Positions 34,768 to 47,445 of a stretch of DNA of 64,000 nucleotides are shown one piece after another. The position numbers and the translations under genes are program-made. The number at the start of each line of letters is the position of its first letter. The first letter of the stretch is position 1. The notes under the pieces were generated by a model, which was given only the letters and a program-made list of their open reading frames with translations, was not told the origin of the DNA and searched no databases. Source of the stretch: Pleurostoma richardsiae (Eukaryota > Ascomycota > Sordariomycetes > Calosphaeriales > Pleurostomataceae); NCBI GenBank assembly GCA_030052745.1, contig JANBVO010000037.1, positions 1 through 64,000 on the forward strand, written 5' to 3'.

Positions 34768-35816
34768 ATGGCGGACGGAACGTTTGTTCTTTACCACTAC
34801 AACCCTTCGGCGGCGGCAGCCATCATATTCGTCGTTCTCTTTGCGATATGCACCATCCTGCACCTCTACAAGCTGGTGCGGTTCAAGACATGGCACTTCA
34901 TCCCCTTTCTCATCGGGTGTATCTGTAGGTCTCCCCCGCCTTCCCGATGCTGCCGGCCTCATACTTACGGCTCCTGCCCCTGAAAAGTTGAGGCGGTCGG
35001 CTACGCAGGACGTGCCGTTTCCGCAAACCAAACACCGAACTGGACGACCATGCCCTACGTCATCCAGAGCCTTCTGCTGCTGCTCGGCCCGACGCTGCTC
35101 GCCGCGTCGGTCTACATGACCCTCGGGCGGCTCATAATCCTGCTCGAAGCCGACTCCTACGCCATTATCCGGCCGAAGCGCTTGACCAAGTTCTTCGTCC
35201 TGGGTGACGTCTTGTCCTTCCTCGCGCAGTCTGGGGGTACGTTGCCGTTCCATAGTGATAACACCGCTCCTTGATCGCTGCAGACTAACGGAGGCCAACA
35301 GGAGGCGGCATGCTCGCGCAGGCCAAAACACAGGACAAGATAGACTTGGGCGAGAAGGTCATCCTGGTGGGGTTGCTGATCCAGATCCTCTTCTTCGGCT
35401 TCTTCATGGTCGTCACTCTCGTCTTCCACCGGCGCATCGCTCGCGACCCGACGCCCCAGTCCCTGTTCATCACCGCCCCCTGGATGCGTTACATCTACAT
35501 CCTCTACACTGCGAGCGTCTTCATCATGATCCGGTCCGTCTTCCGCGTCGCCGAGTACGCGGGTGGATACAGCGGCACCTTGCAATCGACCGAGGTGTAC
35601 ATCTACATATTCGACGCGACTCTGATGTTCATCGTGGCGGCGCTGTTTATCATCGTGCATCCCAGCCAGATCATCAGCAAGAACAAGGGCGCGCTCCCGC
35701 TGTCGGAGAGCGAGGGATACGCCGAGAACGTGCCGATGAATGCGAGAAAGCAGGAGCAGGGCTGGGACCGGCCCCAGGGCCCACGGCCGTACCAAGGTGC
35801 CATGGGAGGGTACTAG
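34768..35816 (+). CDS. RTA1-family seven-helix membrane protein (copy B)
   Basis: Exons are 34768-34924, 34988-35236 and 35302-35816, giving 306 aa with seven hydrophobic segments. Signatures parallel copy A: FEAVGYAGRA at the first splice junction, LLLLGPTLLAASVYMTLGR, KFFVLGDVLSFLAQSGGGG and RSVFRVAEYAGG. The first intron sits at the same place as the single intron of copy A, while the second, near the SGGG loop, is absent in copy A. The C-terminal tail is longer and Pro/Gly-rich. The same role in lipid translocation or drug tolerance is inferred from the family. The pair is probably an old duplication. Confidence 0.93.
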
Positions 35817-37424
<1,608 letters not shown>

Positions 37425-37678
37425 TCTGCAGTTGCATTTGTGTAGGGTCTTTTAAGTGGGTTGCGATCCGAGTGAGTAGGTATCTTCGCCTCTATAGCTA
37501 TGAGCACGGAAAAAGTTCGGGAAGTGAAAAGGAAGAATGTATCGCTGCGCTTATTTCAACTCTGCATGGCCGGTGTAATGATGGTTGAGGTTGACAATAC
37601 GTGTGTCAGCGTCAAGTATCCAAAAATGAAATGACCGCTCCTCCCCCGATAGGTGTCTGCAATTTACCTCGACATGTA

Positions 37679-38020
37679 TTATCCTCCCTGCGACACCTCA
37701 TGTTCCAGCCTGGCTCTGTGCCTCAGCAGATATCTCCTCCACGACAAGCGCTGCAGGCGCTGCTTCGACCGACGCGACCCATCAACCCCCTGTGGCGTGC
37801 CTTTCAACCTCTCGAGCTCCTCCATCAGGATCATCCGCCACATCTCCGGCGGCAGGGAGCGTCGAACGACCGACTCGATTATGCTGGCGGAGTCGGTGCG
37901 GAAGAGCCTCCTGATGCAGGGGGAGGCCCAGTAGAAGTTGTAGAGAGTGACGAGGTCGGGCAGCTTGTGCATGATGGCGATGACGAGCTCGGGAGGGAGG
38001 CTGCAGAGGTTCGCAGGCAT
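37679..38020 (-). CDS. F-box-like protein fragment
   Basis: A 113-aa ATG-initiated frame. The N-terminus resembles an F-box (LCSLPPELVIAIMHKLPDL, then YNFYWASPCIRRLFR), continuing with helices (SIIESVVRRSLPPEMWRMI) common in fungal F-box proteins of unknown target. Most such proteins are several hundred residues, so this one is probably truncated, or later exons were missed. It is on the opposite strand to the xylanase and glucanase genes and has no obvious link to them. Confidence 0.5.
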   Translation of the reverse strand: MPANLCSLPPELVIAIMHKLPDLVTLYNFYWASPCIRRLFRTDSASIIESVVRRSLPPEMWRMILMEELERLKGTPQGVDGSRRSKQRLQRLSWRRYLLRHRARLEHEVSQGG

Positions 38021-41000
38021 TCGGACGTAATTAGGTGCTGGCCGCAACAGGCTCTGGCGGGTAGGCCGGGTCCGGCGGCTCTAGCTCTTGCGTGGTTCCG
38101 GCTCCCGCGTTTTCGAGTTGAATTGCGTTTCTCTGAGAGCTCTTACTATAGTTGCAGTCGTGGCTGCGCGGATCCACGGGGGACCGATATCATTATTATA
38201 TACAAGTACAGCGAGTGCGCAAGAGGGCGGCTCGGCTTTGCCATCTCCGTCAAGGCTTAGTGATATATCTCTTTTTTTCACCAAGCGCATGCGGCGAACG
38301 TTGCGAGGGCGTCGATGGACCCCGTGAACCAACAACGGGTAAGGCGTGCCCCATAACATCAGGGAGTTGGGCGAGAGTCCCTTTCGGAACCTACAGAGCG
38401 ATGCTATTGGCCGGTGCCGCCTGGCCAAAGTTTCTCCCCTTTAGACGGGGGCGCTCCGGACCTCCAGGTTGGCGGAGAGGCTCCGGTCTTCCTCGGCGCC
38501 TACCTGCCTACCTTACCTAGTGCGGTCGAAGCTAGCATCTAATACTACGATAACGCTGAGCTCGGACTCTAGCCAGGCCTTCGGACAGCTTGGGATGATA
38601 GCAGATGTGATAGAAGAAAAAAAGAGGCCGTAGCAATACAACGGACGATCCTTTGTCCGTGCTGGCTACTGTGGATCGGCGGATGACTTTATCGGCGCCC
38701 TGAATCTCGATGCAGGGATGGCGACGCCGCATGGATGGGAGCTCTCCTTCTCAAAAGAGCTGGAAGAGGGTGTGACGAGTCCGAAAACAATGTGACCGGC
38801 ATGACCATGACCTGCGAGGAGGACGTTGTATAGCAAGCTAGTACTGTATCCCGTAGTGCGCGCCCACTGACGCCGTAGAGGCAGCCAGCCAGGGTTTCTT
38901 TCTCCCCTCGTAGCGCCAGAAGTGCCCGACCGCCGGTCGCAGAGACGCACCCGTCCCCTGAAGCCTCGGTCGAGCCCCGGCCATGACCTGCAATGAGGGG
39001 CATGTCGATCGCGTGGCGAACAAGAGGCGATCTCGACTCTTTGGGATTCATGCACGACTGAGCGATGAGGACCCTTCACCGGTGCAGCCACTATTAGAGA
39101 TGCAGGGTCCTCGTAGTCATCGCTTTGATTGACGCCACTCTGCCACTGTACAGTACCTTAGTGTACATTGGTGTCCCTGGCTCGCTGGCTTGCGTGTGAC
39201 TGCCCACCTGGGCCCTGACTGCATCGTGGATAGCAAGCATTGCCATGGTGCGCACACGCATGGATCTCCGCGGGAATAGGTGCAACCGACTTGGCATCCT
39301 GGCAGCTGGAATCAATCCATTGCTGGCCGTCGATTTGATCACGACCAGCCTATATTGGGCGGCGACTAATTAAGCAAAGTCCGCAGAGCGCTCTGGAATG
39401 CGGTCGCGATGGCGATCACCTGCCAGGACGGCAGGCGTCCCTTGGCGTGAGATGCGGAGGGGCGCCGGGCGGGGGCAAAGACCCTGCATCGAGTCGGTCG
39501 AGTAGGATTTCCCCGCGCAGTCGCGACAGGTAGGGGATCAAACAGGCCCCTGCAGCTTTGTTTGGTGAGGATGAAGCGTGTTTCGAAACGGGGCCCGAAT
39601 CAGGCGCCGTGGTCCGTCTGAACCGTCTGTCTTCGTGTTGAGCTCTTCCTTCTCCGGTGGATCACTTCATGCGAGCAGGCGAGAGTACGGTTCTGGCCCG
39701 ACCTGAAGAGACTTGGGAAGCAAAAGGGCAGAACTGGAGTAGCTTGTGATGGCTCATGGATGATGGCAGGAGGGGGGGATTGGGAGACAGACACAATACA
39801 GGAGGAGCGTTGACCTGATCACCTGATCGGAACGACCTATTTTCGGCCGCGGACTCGTTAAGGGGGTTATTGTCCGCGTGTTGTGTGTCTGGTCGTGATG
39901 GGGCGTTCATCCTCAATATATGCGAAGAGGACGTGAGTGAGTCGATTGCCGCTCGGAATAGGGGCTTCTGAGGGAGACGGCCTGTCGCACCTGGACAAGA
40001 GCGCCAAGCGGTCTCTCGTTAGACAGACAGATTGGATGTTTCTAGAAAATCGCTAGACGACGTAGCAGTAGGAGAGACATCCTGATAAGACAGGGCTGAC
40101 ATGCGGTCGCTGTCTCTTACGTGTCATGACGGCGGAACGAGACAAGTGATGCGAAGGAGGACAAGAACGCATGTGTGAACTGTGCTCCCCTTACAGACTG
40201 TCGGTGCCCAAATGGATGCCGACAGATCACACTGTCACCATCTCCCAGAAGAAAAGAGGCAGCTCAGGTAAATGGCTGTTGATCGCCGTGGCCGAGATTG
40301 GGGGTTGTACAGCAGAGTCTGCGAGACCGAATCACAGCCACACGATGAGGCTTCACGGCACGGCATTCAAAACGCCGCAATCTGCCAAAGTGGTATGGCG
40401 CCGTTTTGAAACGGCACCATCGTGGACATGGGAGTGGCGCCTCCTTTTCTCCTTGGGTTTTCTGGTGACTGCCGGATGGAACACACCACCACGCAATGGT
40501 GACTGGCCGTCTCATTTAGAGAGTCAAGACGGGAAGCGTGCAAATCTTGCTGGACTCGGGCTTGACCGAAGTGAGAGTGACAGGTAACGTAACTACCTAA
40601 CCAGTTACTATGATGAGGTACAGTACATCCATCGCGTCCGGGAGATGACCCATGTCTACGTAATCTGGGCGGTTGACGGGCTGGTGAAGTGTCTTCCAAC
40701 CTCCAGGGGTTCACGTTATGGTGAGCGCTGGAATGTGAATGACGATGAGGTGGCATACACCACATACGTGTCCAGCTGTCTTGCAAGACATGCTGTGGCT
40801 TTCCGCCGTGGCTGGCAGTGTCTAGCTCGTTCTCCCTCCGCAAAGATCGTCGACCGGGCACCCGCACAGATTCTTGATCTCCTCTTCTTTCGGACGATTT
40901 TCTGTTCATGCGCACGCAGGCATGGCAGGGATGCAGAAGGGGGTCGATCCCGTGGGTACGTTGCTCCAGGCACTCCAGGCACGCTGCAATAGCTCCGTAC

Positions 41001-41737
41001 TTCCTTGCACGGCCCCTGCAGCCGCCTCGGCTAGCCTGCTTTTTCTGGATCTTCTTGGCTGGTCCGTGGCTTTCGGCGGCTGCATCAACGTCAACCCCTG
41101 AACGACCAGTCGATCCCGGATTCCTCGAGGGAACGACAGCACCTCGCCCTTGACTCCCTTAACACGCCGGCGCCGTTGGATGTGTATCCTCCACTCGTTG
41201 TCGGCGAGCTAGTCTACATGCCACAAGGCCCGAGCCTGCTTGTGCTGTACCTGCATCTGCTGGAGGCTGCTTCTTCCTGCTCCCAGCCAATTGCCGCCTC
41301 CCTCCGCCCCCGTTTCCTGCCTCTGCCGCGCATATCCATCTGCCCTGGATCTCTGTGCTAGCATAGTCAGGGGCCACTGACGACAGGAAGACGATGTGAT
41401 TCACCTGTCTGTGCAATCTCTCACTAGTTTCCGGAGAATCTGGCCCCGCTTGCCTGGTGACTGGCAGCGCCCATCCTTCCCGGCCGCCGCCCACAAATCC
41501 ACCCCAGCCGCGGGCGGGCACGGCAGGGTCAAGGTGGTGACAATGCCCATGCTGCTCCCCACTGCCGACGTGACGTCCGGCGATGGACGTTCTGGTGGTG
41601 GTGCAACAGGGGGCCGGGATGTCAATGGGGCGCCCCGGCCCTCGTCTTGCCACCTCTACGACTGTGGAGGACTACTGGAGGATGAGCAAGTTGGGACGAC
41701 AGAGGCTGGGGCTCCTGGCCGTCGTGTAAGTAGACAG
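38021..41737. other. Long intergenic region
   Basis: About 3.7 kb without a recognisable gene. ORFs on both strands are short and low in protein-like character. Nothing resembling a transposon or RNA gene was seen. Confidence 0.45.
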
Positions 41738-42550
41738 TATAAGACTTGATGCGCCCTCCTCCTACCTGTCTAGCACCACCACCATCACTACTTCTACCTC
41801 TTCTACTTCTGTCTCTTCTGCCCTCCACCACGTCTGTGTCGGTGCCGTCTTCGCCGTTCCTTTCGTTCAAACAGCTCTCGGGGCATCGTTCCCTCGTTTC
41901 TTTATTTCATCGGTTATCAGCCTTGACTGGTCGTGGCACAGCTTATCCTCGTCACCGATATCTGTGAGTAAGAAAACCTGTCGTTGGTGTCAACCTGGCA
42001 CCACCTTATTGTCTTGCGCGCCCTCGATCTTCGCGTGCTGCTATGTTTAATCAGCACGAACTCTCCTTTCAAGTGAACATATCGAGTTCACCCGGAGTGT
42101 TGCTCCTGGTCCTTTGACCAGTCTGGGTTATTGTTGCTGGACGAATAGAGCTGGCTGGCTGCTGCCTTACTGGCCTTATTGTGCAAAGAACAACTTCATT
42201 GTGGGCGGCGAACAGTCAACAAAGGCGGCGAGCACACACGCACACCACGTCAACAATTGTTTATTCTGCGACCTCGTTTGGGTGCATAAACTCGACCTGA
42301 TCTTCCCGGAGTCTGTATTTGACTCACTGCGCATAAAAGCATCGCGTCTTTCGTTTCCCTCGATCTCTCCTTCCATCCACTCTCGTCCTTTTCCCCATAC
42401 AACTTCGAGAAACTCCTCGATCGAACACACGAAACTGGTTTTCAAGCGCCTCAGATATACTGACATCACCTGCAGACTTCTTGTTCCTCAAGACCCTTTC
42501 AGAGAGAAAAGCACAGAAGCACATCTGCGGTTAGCTGGTTCTACGTCACG
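41738..42550 (+). promoter_or_regulatory. Putative core promoter and long leader of the GH55 gene, with possible 5' UTR intron
   Basis: TATAAG at 41738 is followed by a strongly C/T-rich stretch, typical of a transcription start region in filamentous fungi, about 0.8 kb before the start codon. Between them are a good donor (GTGAGT at 41964), a branch-like TACTGAC near 42459 and an acceptor (TGCAG ending at 42475). Removing that 512-nt intron would leave a leader of ordinary length. All of this is inferred from sequence signals. Confidence 0.35.
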
Positions 42551-44917
42551 ATGGGCCTGACATCGATTATCACGCTCTTTCTCCTGGCCTTGCGCCTCTT
42601 CACCCTCCCTTCTCTCGCGGCGCCCGCGCCAGCCCCTCAAGCGCAGACGACCACCGCAGCTTCCTCGAGTTACTGGGTGGCCTCCATCACGCGTCAGGGA
42701 ACCGCCGCCTTCGGCGCTACCGACTACAAGGTCTTCCGCAACGTCAAAGACTACGGCGCAGTTGGCGACGGATCGACAGATGACACGGCGGCCATCAACT
42801 CTGCGATTTCCGATGGCGACCGCTGCGGTCAGGGCTGCGACTCAAGCACGACCACTCCCGCCCTCGTCTACTTCCCTCCCGGCACCTACGTAGTCAGCCA
42901 GCCCATCGTGCAGCTGTACTACACGCAGTTCGTCGGCGATGCCATCACCCCGCCAACCCTCAAGGCCAGCGCCAGCTTCCAGGGCATGGCCGTCATCGAT
43001 GCGGACCCGTACGACGACACCGGCAACAACTATTGGGTCAACCAGAACAACTTCTTCCGGCAGGTGCGCAACTTCGTCATCGATCTGACTGCCATGCCCT
43101 ACACCGCGGGCGCCGGCATCCACTGGCAGGTCGCGCAGGCGACGTCACTGCAGAACATCGTCTTCAACATGCGCACCGACGGCGGCACCGACAACAAGCA
43201 GCTCGGCATCTTCATGGACAACGGCTCGGGCGGTTTCATGGCTGACCTGACCTTCAACGGCGGCGAGTACGGGGCCTTCTTCGGCAACCAGCAGTTCACC
43301 ACGCGCAACATGACCTTCAACAACTGCCAGACCGCCATCTTCATGAACTGGAACTGGGCCTGGACCTTGCAGGACGTCAAGATCAACAACTGTGAGATTG
43401 GTATCGACATGTCCAACGGCGGCACCACTAGCCAGACTGTCGGCTCCGTTCTTGTCGCCGACAGCGTCTTCACGAACACCCCGGTCGGTATCCTCACCGC
43501 ATACAACCCCGACTCAGCCCAGACAAACGGCACCCTTGTCCTCGACAATGTCGACATGTCCGGCGCGCCCGTAGCTGTCCAGGCCTCCGACTCCAAGGCG
43601 ACCCTCCTCGCCGGCGGCGGTACGGTCTCGTCGTGGGTCCAGGGCCGTACCTACAGCTCTGTCGGTGCCAGCTCGGCGGTTCAGACGTCCCAGACGGCGG
43701 TTACCAAGCCCGATAGCCTCCTCGACGCTGCGACCGGCAAGGTTTTCACCCGCGTCAAGCCGCAGTACGAGGACTTGCCCGCCTCCAGCTTCGTCTCCGT
43801 CAAATCCGCGGGCGCCAAGGGCGACGGCACCACCGACGACACGGCCGCCATCCAGGCGGTGCTCAACAATGCCACTACGGATCAGGTCGTGTACTTCGAC
43901 CACGGCGCGTACATCGTCACCGACACAATCAAGGTGCCTAAGGACATCCGCATCACCGGCGAGATCTGGCCGCTCATCATGGCCAGCGGCACCGCCTTCG
44001 CTGACCAGGCCAATCCGAAGCCCGTGCTCCAGGTCGGCCAGCCGGGCGACGTCGGCGCCGTCGAGCTTAGCGACCTCATCCTGGAGACCGCCGGCCCCGC
44101 ACCCGGCGCCGTCATGATCGAGTGGAACGTTAAGCAGTCGTCGCAGGGCGCGGCGGGCATGTGGGACGTGCACACGCGCATCGGCGGGTCGGCGGGCACG
44201 CAGCTGGAGCTCGCGGAGTGCGCCAAGAACCCCAACGTCACCCACGCCGCGAACCCGTCGTGCTTCGGCGCGGGCATGCTGCTGCACGTCACGTCGCAGG
44301 CGTCGGCGTACCTGGAGAACACGTGGTTCTGGGTCGCCGACCACAGCCTGGAGCCGGACGCGCACTCGCAGCAGATCGACGTCTACAACGGGCGCGGCGT
44401 GCTGGTGGAGTCGAGCGAGGGGCCGGTCTGGATGTTCGGCACGGCGGCGGAGCACTCGGTCCTGTACAACTACCAGCTCAGCAACGCGAGCGCGGTGTAC
44501 ATGGCGCTGATCCAGACGGAGACGCCGTACTTCCAGGGCAACCCGGACGCGACGACGCCCTTCTCCAACAGCTCGGCCTTCGCGTCGGACCCGAGCTTCG
44601 CGGGGTGCTCGGGCGCCGCCTGCGCGCGCGCGTGGGGCCTGCGGGTGGTGGACTCGACGGACGTGTTCGTGTACGGGGCGGGGCTGTACAGCTTCTTCGA
44701 CAACTACGACCAGACCTGCCTGGAGACGGAGAGCTGCCAGGACAACATCGTGTCGCTGGAGTCGAGCGCCGGCGGGGTCCACCTGTACGGGCTGAGCACC
44801 AAGGCGTCGGTCAACATGCTGACGGTCGACGGCGTGAGCGCCGCGCTGGACAGCGACAACCGGAACAACTTCTGCGCGACGCTGGCCTTCTTCCAGACCT
44901 CGGCCTCCTCCTCCTAG
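42551..44917 (+). CDS. Exo-/endo-beta-1,3-glucanase, glycoside hydrolase family 55
   Basis: Secreted glucan 1,3-beta-glucosidase that releases glucose or oligomers from beta-1,3-glucans such as laminarin, callose and fungal wall glucan. Single exon, 788 aa, normal for GH55. The signal peptide is residues 1-23 or so (LFTLPSLA|APAP). Two tandem pectate-lyase-like beta-helix domains are visible. The first begins at FRNVKDYGAVGDGSTDDTAA, near residue 62. The second begins at FVSVKSAGAKGDGTTDDTAA, near 415. The repeated GDGxTDDTAAI motif is diagnostic. Many Asn-X-Ser/Thr sites fit a secreted glycoprotein. Strong third-position GC makes the reverse strand look open, but that is a shadow. Confidence 0.95.
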   Translation: MGLTSIITLFLLALRLFTLPSLAAPAPAPQAQTTTAASSSYWVASITRQGTAAFGATDYKVFRNVKDYGAVGDGSTDDTAAINSAISDGDRCGQGCDSSTTTPALVYFPPGTYVVSQPIVQLYYTQFVGDAITPPTLKASASFQGMAVIDADPYDDTGNNYWVNQNNFFRQVRNFVIDLTAMPYTAGAGIHWQVAQATSLQNIVFNMRTDGGTDNKQLGIFMDNGSGGFMADLTFNGGEYGAFFGNQQFTTRNMTFNNCQTAIFMNWNWAWTLQDVKINNCEIGIDMSNGGTTSQTVGSVLVADSVFTNTPVGILTAYNPDSAQTNGTLVLDNVDMSGAPVAVQASDSKATLLAGGGTVSSWVQGRTYSSVGASSAVQTSQTAVTKPDSLLDAATGKVFTRVKPQYEDLPASSFVSVKSAGAKGDGTTDDTAAIQAVLNNATTDQVVYFDHGAYIVTDTIKVPKDIRITGEIWPLIMASGTAFADQANPKPVLQVGQPGDVGAVELSDLILETAGPAPGAVMIEWNVKQSSQGAAGMWDVHTRIGGSAGTQLELAECAKNPNVTHAANPSCFGAGMLLHVTSQASAYLENTWFWVADHSLEPDAHSQQIDVYNGRGVLVESSEGPVWMFGTAAEHSVLYNYQLSNASAVYMALIQTETPYFQGNPDATTPFSNSSAFASDPSFAGCSGAACARAWGLRVVDSTDVFVYGAGLYSFFDNYDQTCLETESCQDNIVSLESSAGGVHLYGLSTKASVNMLTVDGVSAALDSDNRNNFCATLAFFQTSASSS

Positions 44918-45752
44918 GGCGGGGACGGCGGCGGTGGTGGTGCGACGGGAGGCGGAGGGTGCAAGGGGTGTAAGTGCCGTCGGCGGACGACTACCTGAGG
45001 GTTCGCTTTGTCGTTCCCCGCGGCGGGCGGTGTTTCATGCACATGATTCTTTCTTTTCTCTATTCTACTTAACTTCTTCTATAGGCCCTAGAGGCATTTC
45101 TTGATGATGGCTTGCATCTCCTTAAGGCTTCTCTTCACGGACATGAAAACCGGATGGACATGATGAAAACTGGACTGGCGTTCCGGCATCTTTGCGGGTG
45201 GGAGAACACACCTAGAATCTCGGCGATTGGCATGGCCTCGAGTATACTGGCCTCTAGGTACCGACTTGCTTTAGAGAGTAGTGGTACAGTACATACATAC
45301 ATTCTAACAAATCGTCTTTTGAACCGGCAATAAACTCGTCCAACGTACTCGCATCTGTGATTCTGAAACGAGTGGCTAATTGATGACACTTGTAGTAAGT
45401 TAGGTATGCGATGACTCAGCAGGCTTGCCTCGGTCCGGCCCTTGTTGAGCTTCTTGCCCGCGCTGGCGCCGATTGAAAACGTCATCGTCATTCGGCAGCA
45501 GGGCCTTTGCGGAAGAACACCTCCTGTACATCGTCACTCTCTAGTGTAGTCGCCCCTCTGGCCAGCTTTCGCATTCGCATTTCTTCTTCTGCCTAGGTAT
45601 GGCATGCCTTAACTCTTGACATCCGTCCACGCTTGTTCGACCCTATAACTTTGCTCACAACATCTCTTCTGCTGGAGACGTGGGATCAGCTTTTCACAAC
45701 CCCTCATGAGCTGATCGCAGCTCCCCAACAAAACAAGCCGCCCTCCTTCACA
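44918..45752. other. Intergenic between GH55 and the FIT-family gene
   Basis: 3' UTR of the glucanase gene and promoter of the next gene. No gene or notable element is visible. Confidence 0.5.
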
Positions 45753-46847
45753 ATGGACACACCGCCAGCAGCAAACACCCGCTCGCGCACCACCAAAATG
45801 ACCTCTCCCGACGCCTCCCCCTCGCCCTCCAGCCCGACCACGACCGCAAAGTCCTCATCCTCGACCGTGTCCCCGGCCCGCAACCCGCCCTTCCTGCCCA
45901 CCCCGCTCGAGGCCACCTTCCTCGCCGCCTACCCGGCGCTCCTCGCCTTCGGCACCCTCTTCTCCCTGCTCTCGCCGGACGTGCGCGCCGCCGGCTACGA
46001 CGCCGCCGCGCAGACGCACATGCACGACCCGGCCACGGCGCCCTCCTACTTCGCGCGCAAGGACAACGTCTTCAACACCCTCTTCGTCAAGCGCGGCTGG
46101 GCCTGGGTGTCGGCCGCCTTCTTCGGCTTCCTGCTCACGCACCCGGCGCTCGCGGAGCCGCGGCGGCGCGCCGCCGCCGTGGCCCGCTGGGCCCTGGTGA
46201 CGGGCTGGTGGGTGCTGGTCACGCAGTGGTGCTTCGGTCCCGCGATCATCGATAGGGGGTTCAGGATCACGGGGGGCAAGTGCGAGGTCGTGGAGAACAA
46301 GCTGGAGGAGGGCGAGGTGGACGGCGTGGGGGAGGTGTTCACGGCGGTGGCGTGCAAGGCTTCTGGGGGGAGCTGGCGCGGCGGGCACGACATCAGCGGG
46401 CATGTGTTCCTGCTGGTGCTGGGGAGCTACTTCCTGCTGCAGGAGGTGGGGTGGGTATACGTGCGGTGGAGGGGGCGGAGGAGGGAGGAGAGGAGCGTGG
46501 TGATGCACGACGGGGCTGTGAAGAGCGCGGCGGTCGAGGGGGAGAGGATTGGACCTGTTGCTGGAGGACCAACGGCAAACCATGATGGGCTTGGCATAGG
46601 AGGTAGGTTTGCTGGAGCTGTGATCGTGCTGAGCTGGTGGATGATCCTGATGACAGCCATCTATTTCCACACCTGGTTCGAGAAGGTGAGAAGCTTCCCC
46701 TGCGCTCCATCGTGGCATTCAAGTGCTAACAGTATGGACTTATAGCTGACGGGCCTCCTTGTCGCCTTCTCCGGACTGTACGTGGTCTACATCCTACCGA
46801 GATTCATTCCCGCGGTGAGGAAGGTCGTGGGACTGCCGGGGATCTAA
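45753..46847 (+). CDS. SCS3: FIT/Scs3 family ER membrane protein (lipid-droplet formation)
   Basis: FIT proteins are ER membrane enzymes of the lipid-phosphatase type (acyl-CoA diphosphatase activity is reported for human FIT2). They support lipid-droplet budding and phospholipid balance. Exons are 45753-46685 and 46746-46847, giving 344 aa. After a Ser/Thr/Pro-rich tail (1-45), hydrophobic helices begin at PLEATFLAAYPALLAFGTLFSL. The family motif GGHDISGHVFLL places His212 and His217. The second conserved His is His306 in IYFHTWFEKLTG, across the intron. A last helix ends at YVVYILPRF. The upstream TTG-initiated frame is not used because this is the first in-frame ATG. Confidence 0.88.
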
Positions 46848-47445
46848 AAGCTGAGTTCGTTCCCAGGCCTAGCTGAGAGACACGGACAATAGAAACGGGT
46901 CTGTTAGAGGGTGTGTAGTATTATCGTTTGAATAGAGCATAGCGATTCCGTTGAATGGGATCGCAACCATCTCATCGACGCCTGCTCCTCGTGATAACCT
47001 GGTGTGGCATGACCTCTTCTGAGTCGTGTTGCACGATATTGATGCTGCACTGTTGGGGTAAGGTGCCTGGGCAACAAGGTACCTTAGGTCCACCGCGCCA
47101 GGGCCGTGGCGTCTCTAGTAGATTTTCTTTCACCTTGCTAGAGCTGGTAGCTTTGTCGATCGAATGTCGGGCTTACTACGTAACGCTCTTCCTACGTAAT
47201 GAACCTCATCTTCCCTGTTTGATGGCAGGCTCCGTTCTTTTACTTCACCTATCCTGGCGCCTTGCGTTACCATGATATCCGTTCAGGGTATTCCGTACCC
47301 GCAACTGACGTGTGAATGATGGGACTGTCGGCATCATGTGACCCATCTCGTGACCGCCGTTGACTCCCAACTGAAGCTATTCCGAGCGACGGCGCTCAGA
47401 GCAAGATACACAACAAGCTAAGCCTTGTCTCGGTTCCAAAGTACG
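46848..47445. other. Intergenic, no gene seen
   Basis: About 600 bp with the 3' UTR of the FIT gene and the promoter of the Ap4A phosphorylase gene. Nothing notable. Confidence 0.5.

Noticed and set aside
43514-44782. 422-codon minus-strand frame
   Set aside because: Antisense shadow of the GH55 gene; Arg/Val/Ala-rich without motifs.
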